A stretch of 64,000 nt of DNA from Marsupella aquatica. Lineage: Eukaryota > Marchantiophyta. Where the stretch lies: contig OZ316893.1 in assembly GCA_973895155.1 (NCBI GenBank), forward strand, positions 558,001 through 622,000, read 5' to 3'. Both the position numbers and the translations under genes were made by a program. The notes under the pieces are model-generated. The model saw only the letters and a program-made list of their open reading frames with translations, did no database searches and had not been told where the DNA came from. Shown here one piece after another: positions 12,601 through 24,575 of the stretch (position 1 is the stretch's first letter; each line of letters opens with the position of its first letter).

Positions 12601-13663
12601 GGTTTAAATTATAGGTGGTTTTTTGCCAGCGAGGTTGCTAGCCTTCACAGCCTCAATATTTGACATATTGTTTGCTTTTCCAGGTTTGCAATCTCAGTCT
12701 GGATGTGTTTTGTCGAACTGAATTTGATGGGAAGATCCCCAAGGACCCGAAGTACATCCCCATGGCAACATCCGAGGATGCATCTCATAAGAAGTTACTC
12801 AGTCTTTGTTACCCAAAAATCAATGTCAGGATTGAGTTAGCTTTTGCAGGGTCTTGTCGATTATCTATTGGATTCATGCAGGCGGTGATGGAGCTTTTGA
12901 CAAAGCCAAGAGACATTGTGCTAGATTGGAATGTTGGAGATGGAAGTTCATTCCGAGCGGGGGAACTCTCCGGGAGGTTTGTAGTTGGGGTTGAGGATAG
13001 GGAATTTCTCCATGATGCTGCGCAGGAGTCGTTGAAGTTGGTTCTGGATCGTCATAAGAAAATTGAAGACATCACTGTCGGGATGGGTACTGAGTCATTG
13101 GAGGACGGGGATTCAGATGACGAGTTTACTCTTGCCGGATCGAGTGGTGGAAGAACGAAAGTTCCTGCTCCGGATGGGAAAGATGACCACGATGAATTTG
13201 ACTTGGAGTAATGTACTTATCCTGTCTCATACCAAATCCAACTGTGTTTAGAAAGTTAAGTTCAGTTTTTTCCACCTTGAATTAATCGGCTGCTGGTTTT
13301 GCTTCTTACAGTGATCGGCGTGTAGATTGGTTCTCGGAGGAGAGATTTTGGCTCCGAAAGGAAATTGAGGGCGCTTTTCTCTTCTCGCCTGAGAAATCGT
13401 TCACTCTACCTTGCTATGCGGAGAAGTCTGCAATTGAAGCAGATGAGACTTTTGTTATGACTTGGGAAGGAAAAGGTCGGAGGTCATACCGTGGCGCTCG
13501 GAGGAATTTGTACAGCCTTCCTTTCATGGATGTTGAGGCGGGTCATGTGAAGAGATATGTGGACGAGTCCGCTGAGTCAACTGATAGGGAGTTTAGCAAT
13601 GCGGAAATCAATAGTAGTAGTAGGAATGATTTGGAATCAGATGAAAGTCATTCCACAAATTAG
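9620..13663 (+). pseudogene. ParB-like + DNA methyltransferase-like fusion gene, five exons, broken
   Basis: Exons 9620-10320, 10434-11797, 11901-12580, 12684-13207 and 13312-13663, all with GT-AG borders and matching phases. Exon 1 holds a ParB/sulfiredoxin-type motif, VFDGNHRLYSWNLLA. Exons 3-4 hold LLSSPMWMPDID, which stands where an N4/N6 methyltransferase has motif IV (S/DPPY/W). About 130 residues later comes KPRDIVLDWNVGDGSSF...GRFVVGVEDREFLHDAA, which matches the motif I region (DPFxGxG, then GRxFxGxE); the motif IV before motif I order fits the beta-type layout. Both motifs are degenerate, so catalysis is doubtful. Exon 5 is an acidic Ser-rich tail. Lesions: frameshifts near 11385 and 11720, and TGA 12188-12190 (from CGA). 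An ATG at 9581 lies inside element B; 9620 is the likely native start. AATAAA lies at 13759-13764. Function unknown; a paralogous fragment is at 52.6-53.5 kb. Confidence 0.65.
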
Positions 13664-14342
13664 TGTGAAGTTTGATTCTGCTTGTGTGTTCCCTGAATGG
13701 GAAGCAGCAGAATAAGCTTGATCTCTTTAGCCATTCTGGGGAACTTACTCTCAGTTTCAATAAAGTAATCGAGGCAGCCAATTTTGATGAGTGGGAAATG
13801 TCTGTAACTTGAGTATAATCTTTATTGGTTATCTTGTCTTGATCAGTTTTGTGTATGATGGAAGGCTACCGCCCTCGCTTACAACCCATGTGCATTATGA
13901 AAGTTTTGACAAATGCTTAGTTTGGTTGTGTGAAATCCTTTTTAGGCCCGTTTCTAGGCACTAAATATGCCATTCAAAAAATGACATATCCCTCGCTAAC
14001 AAAAGCTCATGTCGCTAGCAATTTCTCCTGTTTCCTTGCATGGTACAAACCCCCTTAAGTAACATTCTGTATCGATCAAGTCGTTCGCAACTACAGTTGG
14101 TCGAAGTGAAAGAAATATGAGAGCTTCTCACACTGTCGTCCGCGACTATATTTGGTTTAAGCATCTTGTCATAGCTCGGCACACACATCTTAGCTTTACA
14201 TAGCATTCAGCGATCTTTGAATTTGACGTCCTGCGATTTCTGCAACGCGTGCTCGTGCAGCTCACTTGAACGTCTCTGCGACAATCGGGACTCCCAGTTG
14301 TCATGGTCTAACAAGCAACTGAAAACAACAAGAAACTCGCTA
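13664..14342. other. 3' flank of the ParB/methyltransferase-like gene; no gene
   Basis: Contains a likely polyadenylation signal AATAAA (13759-13764), 96 bp past the stop. The rest is unremarkable intergenic DNA running into the mL53 promoter. Confidence 0.5.
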
Positions 14343-14360
14343 TTTAGGGTTTAGGGTTAG
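14343..14360 (+). promoter_or_regulatory. Telo-box (two TTTAGGG units) upstream of mL53
   Basis: TTTAGGGTTTAGGGTTAG lies 228 bp before the mL53 start codon, with another TTTAGGGTTTT at about 14490. Telo-boxes are known in promoters of plant ribosomal-protein and other translation genes, which fits this gene. A GA-rich run (14573-14587) sits directly before the ATG. Confidence 0.5.
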
Positions 14361-14587
14361 AGACTAGTTATCCGCTGTCAGTTACGATTTCTCTCTGCGG
14401 ACGGACGGGCAACCCTTTTGATAGGGAGAGCCCTCATTTCACTCTGGAATTGAATGGTTTTGGGGAATTACGGAGAACTGAATTGAGCTTTTAGGGTTTT
14501 AAGGTTTAAAGAGAAAACTGAATCGATATATTTGGGAGTCCACGGAGCCCCAGGAGAGAGATATACGGCGCGCGCGAGAGAGAGAGG

Positions 14588-14938
14588 ATGTTCAAGCATT
14601 TATCAAAGGTGAGAATAGAGTTCAATGCTCTGGACCCCCGAGCAGCGTCGGCCCTGGAATTTCTGGCACAATGCAACTCGAGGAAGGCCCGGCAGTCGAA
14701 CCCGAAGTGCGAGGTCATAGTCAAGCGCAGGACCGACGAGGCTACTCCTCTTATTACCGTTACTTACGCAAATGGCAGAGTACAGGAGTTGGATGGATCG
14801 GTAATGCATGCCAACCAGATTCGGAGAGGAATTCTCGCCCAGGCAGATATGATGGAAACCGAGCAGCGTTTTCGGGATGCGGGGCAGGAGTGGCCGGTCA
14901 TCATCCCCGTCGACGAGCCTGCACAAAAGTGCACCTGA
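14588..14938 (+). CDS. MRPL53: Mitochondrial ribosomal protein mL53
   Basis: A single-exon 116-residue protein of the L53/MRP-L53 family, a small thioredoxin-like protein of the mitochondrial large ribosomal subunit. It opens with MFKHLSKVRIEFNALDPRA, has CNSRKARQSNPKC followed by a basic beta-strand block (VIVKRRTDEATPLITVTY), and ends with FRDAGQEWPVIIPVDEP. All of this agrees with what I know of plant mL53, including length. No separate cleavable presequence is evident, as is usual for this family. The ATG follows a GA-rich leader and a telo-box lies upstream. No lesion is seen, and this is one of three apparently intact host genes in the window. Telling it from a non-mitochondrial thioredoxin-like protein rests on the conserved N-terminus. 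Confidence 0.9.
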   Translation: MFKHLSKVRIEFNALDPRAASALEFLAQCNSRKARQSNPKCEVIVKRRTDEATPLITVTYANGRVQELDGSVMHANQIRRGILAQADMMETEQRFRDAGQEWPVIIPVDEPAQKCT

Positions 14939-17900
14939 GACCCACCTGGAGATTCAGTAGAGAGCTCAGTCCCGTTTTAGTTCTACAAGAAATTCCGGTT
15001 TTACAGCGGAAACTCCAATCAATTACCAACTGAAATTGTCCTTTGAAGTTGCCATAGTTGTCACATATGCCCATGGATCGCAAGCAAGTAAAACAGAGAT
15101 GATTTACTATGCTGCGGACATTGATGCAAGCTTCAGATCGTGATCTAGAATGGAGCATTTCTCAAAGCTTAATTGATGGGAAAAAGTTTCCAGAACTAGG
15201 ACTTTGCGGCGAAATGAAGTTGTTCCACATTTGAACCTTCACAAAATCAGGACTGGTGTGCTTCCTGCAATAAGCGAACTGCTTATCACATTACAAGTTA
15301 ACTGGTCTACTGCAGATGTAAAAAGAGAGAATATATCACTGAGGTATTTTTCTAATACTAAGATGCTTTGTTCAAGATTGTATCAGATTCCGTCCACAAG
15401 TCAGTGGCCAGTCGCGTAGTACTTTGATTCGTGCTATCAAACCATCTGTCTACGCCATGGTTGGTCTTATGAGTTCCAACACGGAGATTTTAGATATGTT
15501 TATGAATCATTCTAAGCGTTTTTATCCATGCCAAACTGTATGTTCTTTCTTATATCGTCTACACATTTGTAATGAATGAAATTGTTCATATTTTGACGAC
15601 GCACACTTGTCAATGAAAGTATTAATGAAATTGATCGATGGGTCATGCAGATTCTCACTGTGCATGTGGATAGCTTACATTAGTACAGGCTCTAATCAAA
15701 TAGCTTTGTCCTCGTTTGTCTCTTCTGCTCCTTCGAAACCAGGATGCTAGTTGTACTCTTCTTTGACTACCTGTAAGCTACTGCAACCAATCTTTCGTCT
15801 GCCAGGTCTGTATGTTCTCGACGTCGCAATAGGCTTCTCTTCACCAGCTTGTATTGCTAGAGACGTTAACCTGTTCGAAATTTCACCTTGATACAATAAT
15901 TTCCGACAGGATCCGTCTCGTTTGTGGATTGTACAACTGACCCACTAACGAGCTAGTATTTCCAAAACCTTCTTGAGTATACAGTCTACCAACAGCTAGT
16001 TCTAGTCAAGCGGCTTGAGGTCAAGAACATGAATCCTTTCAGAGCTGTAAGATTTAGTTCATTCATACATTGTTTTCTTGGAGTACACAGCAGATGTAAT
16101 GACGAAGGGCGTCGAGAAGCTTTAGGGTTTAGGCGGAGGCTCGCTGTTTACATGTGGAAGAGTTCGGCCCAACCTTAGAAGTGATCTTGAAATTATTTTG
16201 GCTCGGTTTGAAAACTCTATTTTTGGTTGAGAAATGGCCCAGTCTGAAGATCACTTGGGAGAACCCATCTTATTATGCCTGTCTTTCTTCATGCCACCGG
16301 CATTTTCTTGTGGTGCCCTTATATATGTGTACATGTCCACCATAAGGCACGCTACCACAGATTTTGAACATGTTTGGCTCGTCGTGCATTGAGAACTGTG
16401 TTTTTTGTTGCTACTGCGGCAATTCATGGGCCACTAGTTGGAATACAAATTTAGCTTCAGGACAATTGCGTTTCTCGAATTGCTGGAGCCTGACTCAATT
16501 CCTGGTCATTCTAGGCGACGGGATTCACGACAAAGTTCAATTTCAACGTAGAGATTCAGCTTTTTGACTTCGTGTTATGTTGTTGGGGAGAATCCTGCAG
16601 GACTGATGCTAGTCCAATCAAAGGGAGTCACACATCAGTTCCAAGACACTATGTTAGCTGTGGTCAGAGAATGAGTCTAAAGCCTTTGGTCCACAGAAGC
16701 TTGAACAATCAATAAGGGATCATATGGGTGAGTTACTTGTCGAACAGTCCATACCTTAGTCTCCTTTAAAGGCTTGGTTTGACTACTCACGGCTCTCTGT
16801 TGGAGATCTTTGTCTCCTTCAATGGACTCTTCCATGGGGCCGTCCATCACCTGACTTACTCGTAGGTCTGGCTATTCTTTCTTTTGTCTTGGAAAGCAAA
16901 CTTTAATGAAAAAGATAAAGCATGCTTTCCGCGGATTTCAGGTTTGGCTATTCTTACCTTCGTAGCTGATCTATCCTGACTCTCGGAAATCAGCTTTTCT
17001 CCCTTTGAAGCAGTCACTGTTAATACCCTGCTCAAAGCCTGGCCTTAGCAATTACTTAAAAACATAGCTGCTCAAAATCATGAGCATATTTGCAAAGCAC
17101 TTGCCAAACGCTGCGATTTTTACGCAAGTTTCGCTTCTCAAAATCATGAGAGTTGCAAAGTACTTGCCCGACAAACAGCTAGGCATCCTTTGCAAAGCTA
17201 ATCGAAACTTTGTGAAGCTAAAAGAAACGCAATTACTTTCTCGAGTTTTCAAATCCAACTGTGATTAGAAACTCATTCGGCACCTTTAGTCTTGGGAACT
17301 TTGAAAACTTACTGTCCCCCATTTTCTTTCGAACCACAGCGCCTCTGTGCAAATGTGCAATGCGTGTACAGCGCAAAAACGTTTCAATCCTTCCACCTTC
17401 GGAAATGGTTTGTGATAACTTTTGTTTATTAAGTCCCTAAAGCTTTAAACTCGTTGTTTGTGTTTTTTCTAGTGTCGATCAAAATGTCTTAATATGAGGA
17501 TCTAGCAAGGAGGTTGTCAATGCCGATAAGTTTAAGATTAGCTAGTTTCAAAGAGCAAAAGAGAGCTCCTTGCAGTAGGCATCATTTGTGTTTCTAGTTT
17601 GTCACAAATCAATAGAGGATAGGTTGCTTGCGGGGGATTCGATTAGTGGGCTAGAGGATTGGGTGGGGCCTTGGTTGAGTCGAAGCACTTTCTTAGTTTG
17701 ATATAGTTGAGAACGGAATTTAAATTCTCTTTTTAATTAATTCTTCCAAAGTGATTAGGGAGTTGCTACTAATGTCTACAAGTTCTGTAAGGTTGTCTAA
17801 CTATTTATCACGGGCCTCTTCCATATGTCATGTTTAAAGTCTCTTTGTCATTGCATAAGTGTTTCCCTATAGAGAAGCCCCTTCGCCACACAAGAATCGC

Positions 17901-18688
17901 ATTGAGACCAACAAGATACTGGCATTGGCAAAACGAGGTCCACCACATGTCCAATAAGGACGCATGGATTGAGCATGGACAAATTTGGAGCAATTTTAGT
18001 GATTGAGCTTTGTTTTTACACCAGGCCCATGACCAAATAGGGTTGGTCATAATAGCTGACCTTGTCAATACTTCCTAGTGTGACAAAATAAGTAGGAAAG
18101 TACTTTCCTCTCCTCACTGGAACCCTCATGACAATACAGTAGGACCTAGTTACAGCAAGTGTACATTCCATTCGACAAAGTATTGCACACAAGTATTGCA
18201 GACATGTGCCCTGCTGGTTTTCGCAACGGTGGCCTCTGGAATAAACGGGCGCACTGCTGCCCTTTAAAATTAAAAATATATATACCTTGCCGCCTTTTTT
18301 GGGCCCCCTTCACAACTACTGAACAAAGTTTAGCCAACACAATAAACTTCTGACTATCAATGAGGTATGGACAAAGAGTTTGATCAGCAACCTAATAAGT
18401 AATTAGACTGCATCAATATCACCCCAGCCAACTAACATATTATCTTTGCTATCACAGGCAAATTGTAATTGAATGGCCAGACTGATTTCAAAGGGGGTCT
18501 GTACATAATTGTTCACTTTTTAGTCTTATTTTTCTTGAGTGAAAGGTGACCATGCACCACAATCAATTCCAAGGCACACAGGGGAAAATCAGCTGGGAGC
18601 AAAGAAAAACACAACCTAAGGGCCAAGGGAGAAGAACAGTAAGTTGAATAAGTTGTCCATATGCCATGGCATATGGAGATCACTTAGG
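14939..18688. other. Intergenic, no gene recognised
   Basis: About 3.7 kb without a recognisable coding frame. A TTTAGGGTTTAGG motif lies near 16121. Around 17066-17175 the phrase CTCAAAATCATGAG recurs within 75 bp with TTGCAAAG and ACTTGCC blocks, a small decayed duplication. The 3' UTR of mL53 must lie at the left edge, but I cannot mark its end. Confidence 0.5.
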
Positions 18689-19005
18689 GCTAGGTTCCAT
18701 GGGCCAAGACCAGGGAGTAAGATCACTATCTCTGACACCCCCTGGGGCCCAAATACACCATATGCCAAGGTGTACACAGTATTTTAAATGTATGAATTTT
18801 GACTTTAGAGCCAATGAGAATCACTGTACTATCACTATACAGCGCAAAGGGTGCCCCTAGAGTTTAACAGGGAGTGTGAGGGAAAACCATGCTCCCTACT
18901 ACCTTATTTGTACACTCCTCACTCCCTGGAAAAGCTGTGATCTTATTGGCTCAAACATGCCAACACACATGTGCACTCCTCACTCCCAGCCCCATGGAAC
19001 CTAGC
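18689..19005. repeat. Inverted-repeat (foldback-like) segment
   Basis: Perfect 15-bp inverted ends GCTAGGTTCCATGGG (18689-18703) and its complement (18991-19005). A second inverted pair lies inside: CAGGGAGTG (18869-18877) and CACTCCCTG (18920-18928). No coding content. It resembles a small foldback or MITE-like insertion about 590 bp upstream of PsbX. No target duplication could be fixed. Confidence 0.5.
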
Positions 19006-19595
19006 ACTTATACACTAGCCCAACCTCTTTTTCTTCTTCTTCTTTCGTGCTCGTGGGCTGGGTGCTCGTGGGCCGGGAGGTGGGTGCCCTAGATGTGGCA
19101 GGGAGGTCCTAGCTAGAATCACAGTTCAAAGTACACCAAAGTCACTTACTGTAGGTTTAGCACCCAGCCAGCACCCCAGGGTAAAAAGCATTGTGCAATA
19201 GTGTATGGGGAATAGTGTATGGGGTACACTAGGATAAGAGTGAGGGGCAGATTTAGGGGGTCAAAGTGAAATTCATATTGATTTTTTACTTTTTTAGTTT
19301 GCCCAAACATGTGAAACATTTGGTTGATTTCTTGCCATATCTCGCAATTGGAGCTGCCATACTGTTTGGATAAGCCAACCCATCTTTTTTCCCGGTCTGT
19401 GCTCCCAAAGGATCCACCCTAGCAAGCCAGCCAGCCAACCGCGGGCCCCCTTCCCCTCACTCTGTCGCCAGCCAGTGCCAAGCACAAAATTCCGCCGCTT
19501 CGTCTGGAGCTCAAATCTGCCCCTGCAGCAGCGAGTCGCGAAGAGAAGAGGAGCTTGATCTGAGCTTGTTTAAGCACCCAGAAAATTCTGTAGCA

Positions 19596-20241
19596 ATGGC
19601 GTGCACTACAGTCGTCACCGTCAGTGCCCCGGTCGTGGCCCAGTTTGGAGAGTCTCGAGTTCTGTCCCTCCAGAGCACCGTCGTCTCCGGTGCTGCTCCC
19701 AGGACCAGCTTCTCATCCAAGCTCGTCGCCAACAAGGGCAGGGTTGTCATGAGGTACGAGGAATCTCTTCTTTCCAATCTCTTGTCCCATTCCAATGTTG
19801 GGAATTTTACTGCTGCCTGCTGTAGGTCTCTGTGGACGATCTAGGGTCGGAAAACTCCGGTGATACTGAGCTCAGCTCGGCCTAAGTATTTGGATGAGTT
19901 GAGATTGATGAGCTTCCGAAGTACTGCATTTTCCGGTGAGGTTAGGTCGGGGGAATGGTTGGGCTTCTATATGACACTCCGGGAGCTGACCATTCTTCTC
20001 AATCGTTCAATTTTTTGGACGCAGCGCTGCACCTCAAAAGGCCATCAACATGGCTGGACTGACCACCATCGCATTGGTGGCCGCTACTATCGTCCCCGAA
20101 ATCGCCGAAGCTGCGGCCCCAGGAGTGTCCCCCTCTTTGAAGAACTTGCTCTTAAGCGTTGTGGCCGGAGGAGTTGTTCTCGGCGGCATCGGCATTGTCA
20201 TCGCAGGAGTGTCCACCTTTGATCCTGTCAAGAGACGGTGA
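19596..20241 (+). CDS. PSBX: Photosystem II subunit PsbX, nuclear-encoded precursor
   Basis: Two exons, 19596-19753 and 20025-20241, joined by a 271-bp GT-AG intron, give 124 residues. The start is the ATG at 19596; upstream in-frame codons are not ATG. A Ser/Ala-rich chloroplast transit peptide is followed by a hydrophobic thylakoid-transfer segment ([21 protein letters not shown]) ending in the A-x-A processing site AEA. The mature peptide begins near [12 protein letters not shown], has a single membrane span ([21 protein letters not shown]) and ends STFDPVKRR. PsbX is a one-span core subunit of photosystem II, near cytochrome b559 and the QB side. The [18 protein letters not shown] block is typical; the Gly-rich second half of the span is less so. 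Length is close to the usual 110-125. No lesion. Confidence 0.93.
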
Positions 20242-21292
20242 AGAAGAAGCAGGGATGGCAGTGCCATCATGTAGATTTTGGGTAGTGCCGATCCAAAGAC
20301 AGAGGGGAAAGAACTCGTCGAAATCTTGTTTATCTACCTCTGTATGTGTACATCAAAAACTATATCATGATTCAGCGAATGAAGACTATAATTCTTTGTG
20401 ATCATCGCATTTGTTGCCATTTCAATCAACAAACATTTAATGATTGATGACTTCTTTGTTTCCTAAGACAGAGCAGCTCTGAAACTGGTAGAGGCGGTTG
20501 TAGCTTATAGTTGATTGACTACCACCAGGGAATATCCTTGAGCAGCTCTTTGGAATTTCCGCACTGTTTGGGACTTGGCTTCTCACCTTGGGATTTGATG
20601 CGATAAATCTGGAGGAATTTATCGCATGAGTATGACTCTACCACATGAGTATCTCTTGCTATGGGGCACTTGTGGTAGCCAATGGCAATTATGATTTTGG
20701 GTCTTTGTGCCTCTGGAAGATCTGGAAGGGTGAATCTGGCATGCTTTGCAATGTATAGCCGATTCACTTTAAAATTGATTCGGAAAAGATTTATCTTAAT
20801 GAGGGGGAAGATTTATCTTAGCAAAGTGGGTCTGGAAACAGGAATCTAGTCGAACATAATTGCCCAGGTATGAAACTTTGAAGCACGGAGAGATGTTTGT
20901 CGTCGGGGTAAGGCCCTAACGGGCCCACAGGAGAACAACAATCTCGCGAAATTTCTTTACCAGATTTGATAGAAAGAAAAGTGATCACTCTCAAGCAAAC
21001 CTGCGTATCCTCCGACAAACTAGTTGAGTGCCCAACCGCTGTTCTACGTTAAGTCTTTCAAACGGTACTCTTTTGCCTCGAAATGCCTTGTTATGTGACT
21101 TCCACGCGACGAATATAAAAAGAAAGTTGCCTACATAACTTTTGAACGTCAAGGATAGAGCTATCTCAAGTTTGCCAATCGTTGTGACAAGATTGATGTA
21201 AGCATGGGGAAAAACTTTCTCTATATTAGGGCTATGTAACCAACGCCTACCTTTTACGAATATTCTCGAAATGCTCATTATGCCCGTGCAAC
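20242..21292. other. 3' flank of PsbX, no gene
   Basis: No recognisable coding frame. A perfect 11-bp inverted repeat ATGCGATAAAT (20598-20608) and ATTTATCGCAT (20617-20627), with an 8-nt loop, could be an RNA or DNA hairpin of unknown role. Confidence 0.5.
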
Positions 21293-21374
21293 AAGTTCTT
21301 CACGCCTCATTCACTTCCCAATTTCTGAGCTCAAGTTCTTCGTGCCTCAATTCACTCCCCAATTTCTGAGCTCA
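21293..21374. repeat. Direct duplication, two units of about 41 bp
   Basis: AAGTTCTTCACGCCTC...TTTCTGAGCTC at 21293-21332 is repeated with few changes at 21333-21374. No function visible. Confidence 0.8.
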
Positions 21375-22417
21375 GGGCCTCGACGGTTTCTTTAGGCGAA
21401 TTTTAGTAAGGGCGATCGGATGGAAAACCGGGAGCCAATGGAGGAGGTTTATTATAGCGGTTCATAATATCCCTAGTATCGACTCCTGCTGTGGCTAAAA
21501 CAGAGCAACCTTAAAAATTACCCTGCAGTAGACTTCTGGAGCAATGTTGTAGTTGGGCTCGAGGGACGTATCAAAAAGTACACAAAAGTCAAAAGGCTAT
21601 CTGCTGGGCATGGGAGACTATCTACACTGCCCAAGAAACACAAACAGAAAATGCCAACTCTTTAGACAAGTATAGGATAATGCAACTCTAGGCAGCCGTT
21701 ATTGGGCTGCAACGGGGTGACCAGGTTCTGACAGGAAGTTGACCGGCGTAGCCGGGAAACTGACTGGAAGAACTGGGGAACACCGGTAAAGCCCACTAAT
21801 GGATGGCCTAGATCTGCGCTAACTCATGTAATCTAGGTCGACTGTGTTGGTTACCGGATAAACCCGTTTTGGCAAATGGGATGAGGCATCAGCAGCGCGC
21901 AAACAATGGGAGGCGCGAGCAATGCGAGAGTGGGAGGCAGTAGTGGGAGGTGCGAGCGATGCGCGAGTAGTGTGAGAATGAAGGTCGAAGCGCTAAGTGG
22001 GAGGCTGAACGGGGAGGCGAGTGCAGCGGCTGAGTCGTCAAGTTGCTGAAAGGGCGGCGAGTTGCAGTCAATTTCACTGCATTTGAAATGGTTTTCTATG
22101 GTGGCATTGCTTTGTGCTTCTTTGTGTAGCTTGCAGTTTTTAAAATCTGTTTAGGGTGGCGTGAGCGCCGTGGAGATTTCAATCTAGTTTGAGTTGCATG
22201 CTTGTGCTGTGCGCTCGCCCCTTCAGCTGATTCAAAATGTGGATCCCCTGTGTGTTCTTGCTCTCAGATCCCTGTTATGTAATTAGTATAAGGTCATCAG
22301 ACGATCGAATCACTAAGAACATGGCTCAATTGTGTCAAGAAGCTCTGCTCATTTTCTGCCATAACTGGTTCGATTAATTCAGTGTTGCCTGGTTGCAAGG
22401 TTGTGCGGGGTCGAAGG
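21375..22417. other. Intergenic, upstream of the recombinase gene
   Basis: No coding frame recognised. Holds one copy (21828-21857) of a 30-bp sequence whose inverted copy lies at 33746-33775. A purine-rich stretch with recurrent GGGAGG, GCGAG and GCGAGCGATGCG motifs lies at 21890-22040. Confidence 0.5.
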
Positions 22418-24469
22418 ATGGGGGATTCTGATGACGGTGATCTGATGTTTGTTGAGGGAGAGGAAGAAGGAGGAGACATGGACATCATGTTCTTGGATGA
22501 GGCTAATGGGCCCTACAAGCTTCCGTGCCCGTCCAACTTGTCTGTTGTCTTCGATAATGAAACTTCCAATCTGCCTGGCCTGTTCGATGTATCCCATGTG
22601 TTTGAGAACGAAGTTGACACACTTTCACTCAACCAACCTTTGTATCATGGCATTGTGCCTCAGATCGAAGCTACTGTTCAGCCTCCTACTGAGTTGATGC
22701 AGGTAGAGGTAAATGCCCCTGGATTCAGGATTGTTATTGATCCATCGTTGGCTGATGCAGGGACAGGGAAAGAAAAGCGTAGATCTGAATAGAATGATCA
22801 ATGGGCCACAAACCGTGCGAATCTACTTCGAACTGCTCTGAAGTGGGACACGAGTATCCCACTTGGGGATCTGCCTCTGGAGGTGCTTGATGAGCTATTC
22901 AGTAATGTCTTCTCCCGGGTTGTGAAGTTGGATGGCAAGCAGTATCCGTCATCGTCTTTAATGGGCCTGATGAATGCCTTCAATCGTGTGATAAGGCATG
23001 CAAGCGAGATGAGAGCTTTGAGAGGGGACAGAAATGTTGTGGATAGGGACTTCAAAATCAGCAAGCATGCATGCTTCACAAAAACTCGACTGGTTCTGAA
23101 AGCTGCAATCGAGAAGAGTGCGAAAGAGGGAATCAACAAAAAGACCAAGAAGGTACACGCTTCATTTATTTGTGTTGTGAATTATGCAGCTTGTTGTTGA
23201 ACCATAACTGTGTTTTTGGATTTTGATAAGAGTGTGTTTCCTTGTGACAGGTATCGAACCTCACAGAAGAGATGGAGAAAGCTATCCTGCCTGATATGGA
23301 TCACCAGATTAACTTCTCCCATGGTTGTCAAAAACGTTTGGCTTTCTTCTTCCTTGTGAGGCTTGGGATTCGAGGAAAGGAGAATTGAATTCAGTCTATT
23401 AGCTGTCGGTTTTAGTTTGGTGATATTCAGTTCATGTTCGTTCTGACATTTTCTTGGAGTGGTTTGTGCTTGACTGATGCAGCTTTGAGGAGAGACAAAG
23501 CAAGAATAACTCCTACACGCTTGAGAGATACAACGAGGAGCAGTTTTGGAAAGTATTCCATAGCTTTGAACCTGATTTTGTGCTGACATTGAGACAATAT
23601 TTACGTCACATGCCTCCTCTTGAAGAGGGGACAAAACCTGACTTGTTCATGGGTGCTATTCCTAATCCGATTGGAAATATTTGGTACAACAAGGTTCACA
23701 AGGTGTCGAAGGAGAGAACAGGTTCATGGCTTGTGAATATGCTGAAGTTAGTGGGCCTGCCTACAGAGTTGTTCAGTAATCGGTCTGGCAGAGCAACTCT
23801 GATTACACGCATGGCTGCAAGGGGAGTGCCTGATGAAGTTGGCATGCTGATATCAGGGCATCATACCATAAGTGGGTATCTAAGGTATGATCGAACCAAG
23901 GCTATCAAGATGGAGGCAGCCACTCTAGTAGCATCAAATCCTATGATCAGTTACGAGTCTGCGTTACAGGAAGTATCCAAGAAGTTTGTGGAAGAAAAGA
24001 TTGTAGGCAGTGCCCTTTGACCTGTGTGATTGATGGGGAGAGAGGGAGATGTGCTGCTTCTTCATCGTCAAATCAGAGTGTGCAGGTCCCTATAGATTCG
24101 ACTTGTGATGCCGCCAGTACGGTGGGTAATGAGTGATTCAGCCTAACAACGCTTAGCACGTGCATTAGGGGTATCTTAGGCCATAATTATTAGCATAACG
24201 ACAATATTTAGGTAGCTATTATGAGTAGGAAATCATTAGTCAATAAGGGGCATTTGTGTTCGGGCTGGCAGCGGGTCGCCATTCGCATGCCCGGGTTGCA
24301 AGCATGTAATGGGCCCCCTTTCCCCCCCTCGGGTCCGTATAACAAAATTTGAGAGGCGGCCACTGACACATGTTGACCCGGACTGGCGGAGTGGCCAGTA
24401 CCCTGCAAGCGTGAAAGGCTCGGCCTATAAGCGACAAGGAGGCGTCGGGCAATCGACGAGCTCTCACGG

Positions 24470-24477
24470 TATAAAAA
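24470..24477 (+). promoter_or_regulatory. TATA box of element D
   Basis: TATAAAAA followed by GGGGGCC, 106 bp before the ATG at 24576. This is a strong Pol II TATA context, with a plausible start site about 30 bp downstream. It shows the element carries its own promoter about 370 bp from its 5' end. Confidence 0.6.
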
Positions 24478-24575
24478 GGGGGCCAATCCTTTGCAGTGCA
24501 TCAGTTCTTTAGTCCACGCGCCAGCTTTGACCCCAGTTCTCTCACTCATCCTTAGTCGCCTTCTATCTCCTCTGA

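Noticed and set aside
20598-20627. Perfect 11-bp inverted repeat as a transcription terminator
   Set aside because: Bacterial-type terminators do not apply to a nuclear gene, and it lies 360 bp past the PsbX stop without a T run.
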